Source: Glandiceps talaboti
Lineage: Eukaryota; Hemichordata; Enteropneusta; Spengelidae
Direction of reading: 5' to 3'
Length of the DNA: 64,000 bases
Assembly: GCF_964340395.1 (NCBI RefSeq)
Contig: NC_135568.1
Span: 12,140,276-12,204,275 of the forward strand
Every line of letters begins with the position of its first letter. Within the stretch, counting starts at the first letter, position 1. This document shows, piece after piece, positions 12,535-23,765 of this stretch. The notes under the pieces are model-generated. The model was not told where the DNA came from. It worked only from the letters and a program-made list of their open reading frames with translations, and made no database searches. The position numbers and the translations under genes were made by a program.

Positions 12535-13035
12535 GCTAACAAAAAATGTCATTGACTTATACCATAATTTTACTCCTTGAAAAACTGACTAGAAGTGCTG
12601 CCTCAAAAAAGTTTTAATACAAAGTTTTAAAATTCAACAAACTTTCTTAAACAGAAAATTGGGGCACACAAAAAATAGGCATCAACTTATACCAGGTCAC
12701 TGTACTCCTTGAAAAAATGACTAGAAGTCCTGTTTTGAAAAAAGGTACTACTTAAACAAGGCAGCTCAGGAAGTTGACTGACAATTTTTTTGTGTGCAGG
12801 AAATTAGGGCACACATAACAAATGTCATTGACTTCTCACATGTCATTGTGCTGTCTCAAAAAAGTGGTCATGTAAATAAAATTAAATGTAACTTCAACAA
12901 ACTTTTCTGAACTGAATTTTTACATACAAAAAAGTGTTTGCCCTGTACCAAGTCATAATACTCTTTGAAAACTGAGTGCAGTTTCAAAAAAATTGTAATA
13001 CTTTGACAAAAAGTCATTCAGGAAATTGAGTGAAA
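12535..13035. repeat. ~120-bp tandem repeat, about 4 copies
   Basis: Units share TGTCATTGACTTATACCATGTCA, TGTACTCCTTGAAAAACTGACTAGAAGT and TTCAAAAAAGTTTTAATAC. It is a distinct family from the block just upstream. Confidence 0.7.
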
Positions 13036-13504
13036 TCAGTGCAGTAGAGTGTGAGTACCTAACTATCCTTAGTTGACAGCCCTTGAGTAAAGACTCAACA
13101 GGTAGCAGACAGCAATCAATAGTAACAGATAGTCAAACCATGCAAGTTAAGCGGTCTACACCCAAGTGACAAAAGAAGTGGCAGGTTTGGTGAATAAGTA
13201 ACTAACTATTGATCACCATTTAGATAGAGAAAAGGTGATTTGCATATAGGTATAAAGACAGCCTTTAAGTATGAGAAATGACCTCTGATTGGATTATAGA
13301 TGCAGTAAATAATAATAGTCTGCCGCCTACATGTACTTTGACTGGGCTATCAGTCACTCACTAGCGCTCTTCAGTCAGACACCTTAATAGCTCAAACCTT
13401 CACGTTTGTGCACTCACCTTTACATGCAGGCAGTCTTCTAGGGGTCAGTGATCATACATGAACACACCTCCATGTAATACTCCGATGCTTCTTTTGTTTT
13501 GTAG

Positions 13505-14102
13505 AAGACAACCAATGCTGTACGAGCCATTGGTCGAATGTCCTCACTGAAACTGTTCAGTAGTCTGAGTAAGTCGACTGATAAACCTGTGACACCCTTT
13601 TCTGGACTTCTGAAAGCAAAACGAGAAGGAGAAACTGGTGAGAAAGAAACCAGTGCACCGGAAGACGAAGTTGATATAGACTTGAGTGACCCTGAAGTTG
13701 CTAAAGCTGCTAGTAAAATTCAGGGTGTTTTCCGCAAATCAAGAGGAGTTGACACTAAAAAAGGCAAACTTGAAAAACAGGACAGAGTAGATTCCCGTGA
13801 CCAAGACATGGCTTCTGTGAAAGCACCCATATTTACACAGGATTTAGAAGATGTGGAGGTGTGCGAAGGCAGTGCTGCTAGACTGGATTGTGTTGTTATT
13901 GGTTCACCTGAGCCTGATATCAGGTGGCTGAAAGACGGCCTAGAAATCACAGAAAGTAGACACTATCGCATGGAATTTGGGGATGACGACTCATGTTCAT
14001 TGATTATTGCTGAAATTAATGAAGACGACGATGGGGAATATACATGTGAAGCAATAAACAATGCTGGAAAAGCCGATTCCACTGCAGAAATAATAGTAGA
14101 AG
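13505..14102 (+). CDS. Calmodulin-binding helix, IQ-like segment and telokin-type Ig domain (unit 1)
   Basis: The exon starts in phase 0 with KTTNAVRAIGRMSSL, finishing the MLCK calmodulin-binding helix begun as ARRRWQ. The Ser-Ser after GRM corresponds to the regulatory phosphorylation site known in smooth-muscle MLCK. After a Ser/Lys-rich linker comes an acidic stretch and AASKIQGVFRKSRG (13706-13747), an incomplete IQ motif like that of PEP-19/neurogranin. An I-set Ig domain follows (about 13810-14100), with CEGSAARLDC, the core Trp in IRWLKDG, and DGEYTCEAINNAG. It ends GAAG|GTATGT in phase 1. Read through the donor, the frame continues GMYM and stops at 14114-14116, so intron retention would give a telokin-like end. 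Confidence 0.94.
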
Positions 14103-14772
14103 GTATGTACATGTAATCAAAAACTATGTGTTTCCTACTTGAGTTTAACTTCTTGAGTTTCAGTTGTATGAGTGATCTCTAGTCTATCAGGTGTCCAGCT
14201 TTTATTGTAGATTTCTATACAAAAGACTACCAGATAAGAACCAACTTGTTTCATAACACAAGAGTCTTTCCACTGTATGAAGCATGTACTTGAATACACC
14301 ATACACCTAGGAGTGTATGTTGAATACACACATGGCAAGTTTTGGAGAACTTTACACAATCCAAGTCAAGGCGTCACCACTCTGTGATGCATGCATGTTA
14401 CAAATAGTTTTCTGCTAGAATGAGTTTCACATTACCATAACTATAGTAAAGGACTTCCTGTACAAAGGTTTTCTCTGTATATATACTTGTGTTCATTTTG
14501 TAACTTAATGCAGGGAATTATCAGAGATTTATCGTACATCGTGATAAAGGCTCCACAAAGCTGATAAAGTGTTGGAAGTATTAGTGATAGCATGTACCTG
14601 GTTTTTACAGTGTAGCCACATAATCAATGCTAACACTCAGGTTCTCACCTGTATGATTCCTAGCACTTAGGACATGCACAAAGAATGCATGGAATTTCAG
14701 CTGACTAAATATATTTCAACCAAACTCAGTATTGACGAGTTTCTGTTTTGCTTTTTTTCTTGGTGTTGACAG
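14103..14772 (+). other. 670-bp intron, nothing recognisable
   Basis: Phase-1 intron with donor GTATGT. The first in-frame stop is 12 bases in. I see no repeat or further exon. Confidence 0.75.
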
Positions 14773-14797
14773 TGATGGGTAGTGAGGAGGATGAGAG
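14773..14797 (+). CDS. 25-nt micro-exon, acidic linker
   Basis: Flanked by GTTGACAG and GTGAGT, it enters in phase 1 and leaves in phase 2, encoding VMGSEEDE plus the first two bases of a Ser codon. These phases are exactly those needed to connect the Ig exon 13505-14102 to the Ig exon 17859-18235. Skipping it alone would break the frame; skipping it with the next exon would not. The acidic peptide resembles the acidic tail that ends telokin and the tail of the terminal exon of this gene. Confidence 0.75.
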
Positions 14798-17700
14798 GTG
14801 AGTAATCTTCAGTCTCTATTATTATTCCAATCCATACAATTGACACTTCTAGCTATGTCAATAAACAATACCCAATTACCTGTATTGACAACCAGTCAAG
14901 TGAAAGCAATCTGTTCAACTATGCAAAGATGTCTATGGCTTCCCTTGTCTGTGCAAAGTCGCCTGCACTAGATTACGCACACCAAAGACAGTGGTCTATG
15001 TGTACACACCATCTATGCATACGCATTATGCAGTGGTTTAACTGCAATATGCAAAATACATTAGTGATTTTAACCACATCATGCAGAATACATTACACAG
15101 TGACCTTAAACAATATGAAGATAAAAAAAATTCAGAAATTAGTCAACTAAAAAGGACAAGTGGACTAAAAAGTTATTTAAAAGACATTATACCAGAAACT
15201 CCCCATGCCTATGGACTACCAGGACATTGTCTGTCACCTGATCATTGGGCCAATTGGGCTTACATACACTAAAGACAGTGATATGTGCATACAAATTACT
15301 GCATACAATACTCTTACCCACAGGTATACAGAACTTAGTCAACTAAAAATAGCCAAGTATACTTCAAAGAAATATACCTGGAACGTGCATTCATTGTCTG
15401 TCAGTTGCCAGAACATAGTCTATCACCTGTATAGACTTTAACATACACACTATAGACAGATGTCTATGCAAATGTACATTACACAGGAGTGTATACTAAA
15501 CATAGTATTGAGTGAATACTTATGTGCTTATATAGATTATTTGCTACATGTATATGTATATTTGAAACTATTTTTATGTAAACATATTTGTTTTGGTTGA
15601 TTTTATACAAATAATTGTTGTTTTGAAGGATCTGCAAATCAACCTGCAGATCAACCCCAGTTCAGCCTGTCGACTCGCAAAATAATGATTTAATATACAG
15701 TAACCTTGACCACAACAGATACACAGAAATCAGTGAGCTATTTCAAAGAAATTATAGCAGGAACTTCCATTGCCTATCAGTCTCCAGGACATTATCTACC
15801 ACCTGTATAGACTTTAACACATTACAATTTACTGATGTCTATGCAGGCAAACAGTATACAGTAACTTTGACCCGAACAGAATTAGATATGCAGAACTCAG
15901 TGAACTATTTCAAAGAGCAGGAACTTCCAATGACCTATCAGTTACCAGGACTTGAGACATTGTCTGTCACCTAGATACACATCATAGACATTAGTACATG
16001 CAAGCACACATTATAATAATAATATTCATTCATTCATTCATTCATTCCCAGAAATAGTGTTATATAAGATACAGTGTACTAATGGTAAATGATCACATTA
16101 GAAGTAGTTGCAGGACTAGCTTCTAATTCAGTCCAACAACCCCTGTAAACATATCAAATTTAGACAAAATGTGATATCTGGGCTATAGAGTAACCTTGAC
16201 CACAACAGTATTAGATATACAGAACTAATTAAGTGAACTAAATACAAATTCTACCACTGTACTAGGAACTTCCATTGTGTTGGTTGCATAACTTTACAGA
16301 TTAAAACTTAACATATAGACTATGTTATAAATTGGATATGAATGATTAGTCTGAATGTGACAACATACTATGGACCACAGGATAAAAATTATTGATATCC
16401 CAAAACTGTATATGTATGTCTGGTATCGCTACTATTAAAATGTTTTGCATTAAAATTAAAAGTTTAAAGTTTATTTCTTTTCTAAAGCGCCTTTTCTATT
16501 TATCAATATTTGAAAGTGGTGTACATATCATAGAGTTAAAAGCATGGTAAAAACAATCAAACGCGTAGAGCTAAAAACAACAAAACAGTTACAATAATTA
16601 TAAAATGGCTAAAATGACATCTTAGTAAAATGCACATGGTAATAGTAATACATTAATACAGTTTATAATATTGTTTAAACAAATGTGTTTTTAGTTCACC
16701 TTTATTAGTTCCAAACTCAGAGGAGAAATAATTTCCCTAGTATATTTCAGATAAATCACTCAGCCTTCTTTGGCTGTATACAATTGAATGACTTGAATTT
16801 GGAACTCATACAAAATATGATTCCACAGCAAGGAGACAACCTTTTTGGTTGTACTAGTAAATGGTTAATGAGCACAGTCCCTCTGTCACGTACATGATAG
16901 GGGAACTGTGTGTTGAGGTACGACTGAGCAGATAGCCCTTAGTTGTGTATAATGTGAAATTACTTGGTATGTAAGTTTGAATGCATTAAGTTTGGTCAAC
17001 AAAAATGACAAATTACAGTTAGTATTGTATAGATAGATATATTGCCTAATTACATCTACTGGTAATATAAAGGTGTTTATAGTCTACAGGCGATAATGCA
17101 GGGAGCATAGTACAGGATGACAGATGAGAGGTCACGAGGTCATACCCTTTACGTATTGCCACGTAATAGAATCAATGCAGTGTCTCATGGTTGGCTTAAT
17201 ACAAATTTCAACCCTAGTGTCTCATGGTTGGCTTAGTACAAATTTCAACCCTACATGTATTTTACTATTCATGAGGCCACCTAAATCATAAAAGGGTTCA
17301 ACCACTGCATTGGTTTAAGGGGTATAAACTATTGGAGTCAACATGTCAGCTTTTTCATACAAACAAATTGTTTGATGAGTATTAAAGACCTATTTCAGAT
17401 AAGGATAAACAAGGAGGTGACAAATATGGTTGTTGTCAGACTTATAGAAAAGTTGGTGAAAAGAAATGAATGATCCTTGATAATCCATATAAGTTCCACT
17501 GATAGTGATAAGATAACACAGTGGAAACCTTGGCCTTAAAGCATGCACCAACAAGATCCAACATTGCAATAAGCCACACATTTAATTTTACACAATATGG
17601 TGAAGTTCTCGAGAGTTACAGAGCTAGAAAAAATCTAGTTTGCACTTAAACTGGGAGACAATTAAGGGGTCTTGCAAGATTATCACATTGATGTGAGGGG

Positions 17701-17858
17701 ACAAAAAGTACAGAAGCGAAAAACAGAGAGGGGGGAACTCTTTCAGTCAAGTGTTATAATATTGATATCAGGGGACAAGAACGAAGAAGTAAACATTCCA
17801 TATTCTCAGGTATGGTCCCCAGATAACTTAACTCATAAATTCTTCTATTTCTCCACAG
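14798..17858 (+). other. 3.1-kb intron
   Basis: Phase-2 intron. Its first half is a diverged ~200-bp tandem repeat. The segment around 16460-16560 (AAAGCGCCTTTTCTATTTATCAATATTTGAAAG...) resembles the dispersed-repeat ends common in invertebrate genomes. A 50-bp direct duplication (AGTGTCTCATGGTTGGCTTARTACAAATTTCAACCCTA) lies at about 17177-17252. No exon is supported. Confidence 0.7.
14880..16000. repeat. Diverged ~200-bp tandem repeat
   Basis: Recurring blocks: GAACTTAGTCAACTA / CAGTGAACTATTTCAAAGA, CAGGAACTTCCATTGCCTATCAG, CCAGGACATTGTCTATCACCTGTATAGACTTTAACA, in about five diverged copies. An (ATTC)n run follows at about 16025-16047. Confidence 0.65.
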
Positions 17859-18235
17859 TCCTGAAGATGTCGTCAAGCGTACCTTTGCAACACCGACTTT
17901 CTCTCTTGCGAAACAGTTTGCGACACCTCAAACCCAACCAAAGGAAAGTTCGGACAAACCACCAGAATTTATTCTGCGACCTCGTAACTTGACCGCCACT
18001 GAAACTAAGTCTACAAGGTTCTCTTGTAAAGTGGACGGTATCCCTACACCAACTGTCACCTGGAAATTTGAAGGGAAAGTACTCAAGGATGAAGGAAGAC
18101 ATGAAATTTATGAAGACAGTGGAGTACATTATTTAGAAGTGTTTGAATTGACTGTTAATGATGCAGGAACTTATACATGTACACTGAAAAGTTCAGCTGG
18201 TGAAGTCACAGCAAAGGCTACACTAACTGTCTTTG
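17859..18235 (+). CDS. Ig domain 2 (type B) with N-terminal linker
   Basis: The exon enters in phase 2 after CTCCACAG and leaves in phase 1 at TTTG|GTAAGT. A basic/polar linker of about 34 residues precedes an I-set Ig domain: PPEFILRPRNL, the B-strand Cys in RFSCKVDG, the core Trp in VTWKFEGK, and the F-strand signature DAGTYTCTLKSSAG. The E-strand region DEGRHEIYEDSGVHYLEVF is nearly shared with the Ig at 25087-25436, marking the two as paralogues within the gene. Both are preceded by a phase 1-2 mini-exon. Confidence 0.92.
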
Positions 18236-18470
18236 GTAAGTATTTTAGAGTTCGTTCACCTATACAGTGAGGATTTGCATGTATAATACTTAATCATTCA
18301 TTTAGAAAGGACACCTCTACATGAGTCTGCCAGCCTGGAATCTGTCCTATTCTATAGTCATTGAATTACAAAGAATACCTCCCCATGAATCCATCAGCCT
18401 CAACTCTACTAGTCTAGTGCTATCCTTCACTGAATATTAAGATCTATCTTTGAGATGATTCGATATCACA

Positions 18471-18539
18471 TTAGTCTAGTCCCTATACGGTATCATTACG
18501 ATTTACACCTCCATTCGCGTTTCCGGGCATCCAGACTAC
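18471..18539. mobile_element. Short MITE-like repeat with TAGTCT/AGACTA ends
   Basis: Starts TTAGTCTAGTCCCTATACGG and ends GGGCATCCAGACTA, giving a 6-bp terminal inverted repeat. The same element is found near 5603-5672, 23569-23765 (left part amplified four times) and, inverted, 24283-24357. No coding capacity. Confidence 0.5.
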
Positions 18540-18671
18540 AACTCTACACATGCTGCCTTGTTCTACACTATCTGGATGAGTCAATGTTAAAATATATCTT
18601 GGAATGATTACAAGGTTTAGGCTGAGAATCCATCATGTTTGACAGAGTTCTACATTTACTTAGTACAAGTA

Positions 18672-18702
18672 TTAGGATAGGATAGGATAGGATAGGATAG
18701 AA
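18672..18702. repeat. GGATA microsatellite
   Basis: Six tandem TAGGA/GGATA pentamers. Confidence 0.9.
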
Positions 18703-19014
18703 TACAGGTGAACTTCATTACCCAAAAAACATCAAGCATAGTTCCTCTATCATAGAGTGGCTGTGCCTAAAGTGACTGTAGCTGTATTGTTTTGATATTC
18801 TTTTTAAGTTTCATAAGCCTAGCAATGGAGAAAGATAAATCTTTATAAAGTAACTTTGACAGGTTGCCTACAACATTTTAATCCAATACAGACCATGATG
18901 GTCTGAGTGGGTGTGTCAGTGTTGACAAAACAGACAGCATTAGAATGATTGTCTGCATCACAGTCCCTTTCACTCTCAGCTTCAGGAGGACTGTTGTCTG
19001 ACCAAATTCATCAA

Positions 19015-19405
19015 GATAACTGCTGCATCACTTGATGTAGCTTGTATTGCAGGAAGATACATTGTATGTAACTTGCATCACTTGATGTAGTTTGTATTGC
19101 ACGAAGATACATTGTATGTAACTGCTGCATCACTTGATGTAGCTTGTATTGCAGGAAGATACACTGTATGTGGATATATGGTAAACTCTGAAACAGATTA
19201 AACTTTCCATTTCAAAATGTTTCATGTCAAAATTTGAGAGTAAAAACTCTGAAATGAGAAGTTCTAAACTCAGTTTTAACCTCTAAAACGAGAAGCTTTC
19301 ATAGCAAAATTTGTGTCTTGAATGCCAAAACAAGAAGTTTTCCCGAGGAACTTTGTATGTTAAATGCCAAAATGAGATTTTATCATAACAAAGCTGTGTC
19401 AACCT
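19015..19405. repeat. Two short tandem blocks
   Basis: About 19015-19170 holds three copies of GCATCACTTGATGTAGYTTGTATTGCAGGAAGATACATTGTATGTAACT (about 50-60 bp). About 19185-19405 holds about four diverged copies of a ~45-bp unit with AAACTCTGAAATGAGAAG and TTCATRRCAAAATTTGTGTC. Confidence 0.7.
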
Positions 19406-19849
19406 TTACAGTTAACTTAAAGCATCTATGACAAAGTAGTATCTCATCCTTTGAGAGAAAAGTCATTCTTTCCTTTGGATACACCCCGAGAGTGCAAGTA
19501 TACATACTGGTACATCTATTGTTTTCAGTATTTCTCACCTTTACAATGTAAATAATTACAATCAGGTCCTACTACATTGTTAGCTGTTACGTATTCAATT
19601 TCCTGTACTCAATTTGTGGCGATACCCTATAAAGTTTAAAAGGGACAATTTACATATGAAAGACGGAGAAGTGCTCCAAGAAGAATGTGCCTCAGGGACT
19701 TATTACCATTCCATGAATCTCTAAAGCCTTTAAAAATATTTTAAAGACATGGTCATTTCAATACATTTGCCTAATCCTTGTCGCTATATAAAAATACTGT
19801 AAAAAATCTTTCTCTGCCACCCCTCCTTCCCATACTAATAAAACTCTGT

Positions 19850-20625
19850 ATAACATTTCTTCCTGAGTCAGAAGTGTATGGGACCATTCCGTGCTACCCC
19901 CTCCCCCCCCCTCCCCCAATAATACTCCCCATAATATTTCATTCAGTCACAAGTTTAAAGACATGGGACCATTCCATTCCATTCCATTCCATTCCCCTTC
20001 CCCTCCCCTCCCCTCCCCCTCTTGACAGAACTCTGCATAACATTTCTTCCCGAGTCACAAGTTTAAAGACATGGGACCATTCCTTTCCATTCCCCCTCCC
20101 CCTCCCCCTCTTGACAGAACTCTGCATAACATTTCTTCCCGAGTCACAAGTTTAAAGACATGGGACCATTCCTTTCCATTCCCCCTCCCCCTCCCCCTCT
20201 TGACAGAACTCTGCATAACATTTCTTCCCGAGTCACAAGTTTAAAGACATGGGACCATTCCTTTCCATTCCCCCTCCCCCTCCCCCTCTTGACAGAACTC
20301 TGCATAACATTTCTTCCCGAGTCACAAGTTTAAAGACATGGGACCATTCCTTTCCATTCCCCCTCCCCCTCCCCCTCTTGACAGAACTCTGCATAACATT
20401 TCTTCCCGAGTCACAAGTGTAAAGACATGGGACCATTCCTTTCCATTCCCCCTCCCCCTCCCCCTCTTGACAGAACTCTGCATAACATTTCTTCCCGAGT
20501 CACAAGTTTAAAGACATGGGACCATTCCTTTCCATTCCCCCTCCCCCTCCCCCTCTTGACAGAACTCTGCATAACATTTCTTCCTGAGTCACAAGTGTAA
20601 AGACATGGGACCATTCCCTGCTGAC
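19850..20625. repeat. 89-bp minisatellite, 7 regular copies
   Basis: GGGACCATTCC recurs at 20073, 20162, 20251, 20340, 20429, 20518 and 20607, exactly 89 bases apart. More degenerate units precede it from about 19850. Each unit has a CCCCCTCCCCCTCCCCCTC homopyrimidine tract, an H-DNA-prone sequence, and CATAACATTTCTTCCCGAGTCAC. Near-identity of the inner copies indicates recent amplification. Confidence 0.95.
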
Positions 20626-20723
20626 AGAGGGGACATTCTTTGGTTTTCATGTAAAAAGTATTGTACCAGTAAATTTATAAGTTTTTTCTATTTTTTAGGT
20701 GGGTGTACATATTCAGTAGCTTA

Positions 20724-21099
20724 AGGTATTAGTTATGGGAGGGTATTAGTTATGGGTTGGTATTAGTTAACGGAAGGTATTAGTTATCGAAGGGTATTAG
20801 TTATGGGGTGGTATTAGTTATCGGAGGGTATTAGTTATGAGAGAGTATGAGTTATGGGTTGGTATTAGTTATCGGAGGGTATTAGTTATGGGAGGGTATG
20901 AGTTATGGGTTGGTATTAGTTATCTAAGGGTATTAGTTTTGGGAGGGTATGAGTTATGGGTTGGTATTAGTTATCTAAGGGTATTAGTTTTGGGAGGGTA
21001 TGAGTTATGGGTTGGTATTAGTTATCGAAGGGTATTAGTTTTGGGAGGGTATGAGTTATGGGTTGGTATTAGTTATCGGAGGGTATTAGTTATGGGGTG
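20724..21099. repeat. 17-bp repeat organised as a 51-bp higher-order unit
   Basis: The basic unit is GGGTATTAGTTATGGGA and variants, repeated from 20724. From about 20840 three diverged 17-mers form a 51-bp unit (GAGTATGAGTTATGGGT / TGGTATTAGTTATCKAA / GGGTATTAGTTTTGGGA) repeated about five times. 51 is divisible by 3, which creates a spurious 96-codon frame. Confidence 0.9.
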
Positions 21100-21642
21100 G
21101 GGGGAGATTCTTCTTCAGTTTTCTTAGAGAATGTATCAGTAAATTCCTCAGTCTTTAATTAGGTGGGCCTACATAGAAAATAATTATAGCTTAAAGTATG
21201 AGTCATAGGGGGTATGGGGTATGAGTTATGGATGGGGAGTCTTCTCCATTATTCTTGTAGAAAGTACGTTAAATTCTTTTATTTTTGAGGTTGCCATGGT
21301 CCTACATAAACAGTGGACTACTTCTTAGTTAAGGTATGAGAGTTTGGGGAAAAAGGAGATATGAGTTATGGATGGGGGAGTTTTCTCCATTTTTCTTATA
21401 GAAAGTGTCATTAAATTCCTAAGTCTTTTTTCACCATTTTTCTTGTACAAAGTGTCGTTAAATTCCTGAGTCTTTTATTTTTGAGGTGGGTCCTACATAA
21501 GCAGTCAGATAATTACAGGTTAAGTAGTTTCTGTTGTGTCTAATGGCATTCCACGGTATTCACAGTTTGACCCACAGTTTGACCCCTACAGGTGACACTC
21601 TCTTTTATAGTTTGACATTAAGTCTATACAATCTGTTCACAG

Positions 21643-21951
21643 AAAAAGAACCTAGCATTCCAGAGGGTTATGAACCCCCAAAGTTCACCAAGAAGATCAC
21701 AGAGTGTGAAGTCATTGAAGGCAGTGCAGCAAGGTTTGAATGTAAAATTACCGGGACACCAGCCCCTGAAGTTACCTGGTATAAAGATAAGAAGGAGCTG
21801 AAGGAAGGGAAACATTTTCGTATGGAGTATGATGGAAGTGGTCTATGCTGCCTTACTGTTGCTGACGTGACAGCCAATGATGATGATGTGTACACCATCA
21901 CTGCCAAGAATCAACTAGGCTCTGTGTCTTGCTCAGCTGATCTCATAGTTG
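21643..21951 (+). CDS. Ig domain 3 (telokin-like, type A)
   Basis: Symmetrical phase 1-1 exon, so it can be skipped without a frameshift. EKEPSIPEGYEPPKF leads into an I-set Ig: CEVIEGSAARFECKITG (B strand), VTWYKDKKEL with the core Trp, and NDDDVYTITAKNQLG on the F strand. The F-strand Cys is replaced by Ile, so the canonical disulphide pair is absent, as in many intracellular muscle Ig domains. EGSAARFEC closely matches the telokin Ig of vertebrate MLCK and the Ig domains at 13505, 46357 and 53987 here. Confidence 0.92.
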
Positions 21952-22439
21952 GTGAGGATGATCACATTATTACCATAAAAATAAAAATGAAGCCAAAACT
22001 GGCTGCATAAAGATAACAATCCAACTTTAAGACAATCCTCATAATGAATGGGAACTCTGGTAGATTTTACGGGTTTATCACCCTTGGCAAAAAAGACTTG
22101 TTGGAAAATTTGGTACGGTAAATGTATGGGGAATATCCTTATAGCAAAACCAGAGTGTCTGGGATCCTGATAAACCATAAAATGGCAGATTTTACCTACT
22201 GCCCACCCTGGCAGGAAAGTTTGGCTAATGTATATAGATTATATACTAATTGAACAATAGTGGGGTGTCCTGGTAAAGAGACTATGGTTGATTTTCTCTC
22301 TGTACCACCCTAACAAAACATGAACATCTCCAGAGGAGCACCACAATGAAAAGACTTGTGAACTAAAGAATAGAATTTTAATGCATAACAGTATTTAAAG
22401 TCATTGGTAATCACTGAAGCTGTTAATTTCAATTTTACT

Positions 22440-22720
22440 TTTAACCCCATGCAGTGTTTTTGTTAAGGGTAGTAAGGAGGCAAAGTCGGCTACCAGATTA
22501 GTTCCCTCGGGGGTTCCCCACCTGTGTTCTTTGTTAGGTAAATAAGTAAGTAAAATTTAACTGACTTCCAGAGTAGTGCTTTTTACCAGGGTTTCCTACC
22601 ATTGTGTTTGTTAACGGTGGGAAGTTGGTATAATCGACCTGAGTTACCAGTCATTTTACCAGGGTTCCCCACCAGTGTTTTTGTTCTAGGTAGTAAGTAA
22701 ATAAAATCAAAGTAAAGTGT
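22440..22720. repeat. Dispersed repeat (ACCAGTGTTTTTGTTA family)
   Basis: About three diverged ~90-bp units (CATTTTACCAGGGTTCCCCACCAGTGTTTTTGTT...GTAGTAAGTAAATAAAATC). Same family as 3240-3720, with inverted members just upstream at about 22030-22330. Confidence 0.65.
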
Positions 22721-23568
22721 CTAATTATTGGTATTTTAACAATTTTCAGTGAATATACCGAAATATTGCTAGCTGTCTTATCAAAACAATAATGCTTAGT
22801 TTACAGCTAGTGCAGCAGCTGCACACACCCTCAGACAACTTCTAACGCAAACGAAAAACAATTGCATAGGTGCCATGCACAGTGGGGATGTAGAAGTAGT
22901 CAAGTTAAAATGTTGATTATCAGGTAGAAAATAAACAATTGCAGCCATTAAAATGCTCAAGTCCATATGTAATGTTTTCATTAGAATCCTTATTTTATTG
23001 CACTGAGAAAGAATAGCAATGTTTATCACTGTTCAATGTGATTGGGTAAAGGATTCAGCTGTACTTATTGTGTCTCTGTTGTCATGGTTATTGTTAGAGT
23101 TGAAATATATCTATCTTTGTGTCAAAAATGCAATGTCCCAAAAGTGAAACACCAAACACCAAGCCTACATCGTTTCTATCTATAAACAACTGAGTGCTAC
23201 ATTTGAAGTACTCTGTATCAGTTTTTACCAAGACAATAAGGTCATTGCCCTCTAGTAGGACAGTACCCCTATGTTCACAACACTTGGTGAGACCTTGATA
23301 GGTTCTCCTAAACATGTAAATCATAAAGATTACTAACTATTTACTCTAATCATACTATTGAGTCATAAATCAGACAATTGATAAGTAGAGGAATTCCTAA
23401 CTATCTACTATACCCTCTGGTAATTACTTCACTACAAACAATATGAAATATTTTAATTGTTTTTTGAATAATCTGATTTATAGCTACATACAACAAACAC
23501 TAGTCAGTGTCAAATTCTTAGAAATACATTTGTGACATTCACTGGTCAACAAACATGCATTCTGATGT

Positions 23569-23765
23569 TGTCTAGTTCCTATACAGTATCATTACAATTT
23601 ACACCTAGTCTAGTTCCTTTATGATATCATTACGATTTACACCTACCGGTAGTCTAGTTCCTATACGGTATCATTACAAATTACACCTAGTCTAGTTCCT
23701 ATACAGTATCATTACAATTTACACCTCATGGTTTAGTTACAGAGACCACATTGACATCCAGACTA
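23569..23765. mobile_element. MITE-like repeat with four tandem left ends
   Basis: TCTAGTTCCTATACRGTATCATTACRATTTACACCT occurs four times in a row, followed by one right end, CATTGACATCCAGACTA. A complete inverted copy lies at 24283-24357. This structure suggests internal expansion of a short non-autonomous element. Confidence 0.5.

Noticed and set aside
14103-17858. Two separate genes, the first ending after the Ig at 14102
   Set aside because: The exon ends at a good donor, the micro-exon and following Ig keep the frame, and no promoter or start codon is evident before 17859. It remains possible as an alternative isoform, and is listed as a finding.
20837-21127. 96-codon frame (YELWVGISY repeats) and the - strand frames at 19939-20650
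   Set aside because: Frames follow the 51-bp and 89-bp minisatellites and have no other coding evidence.
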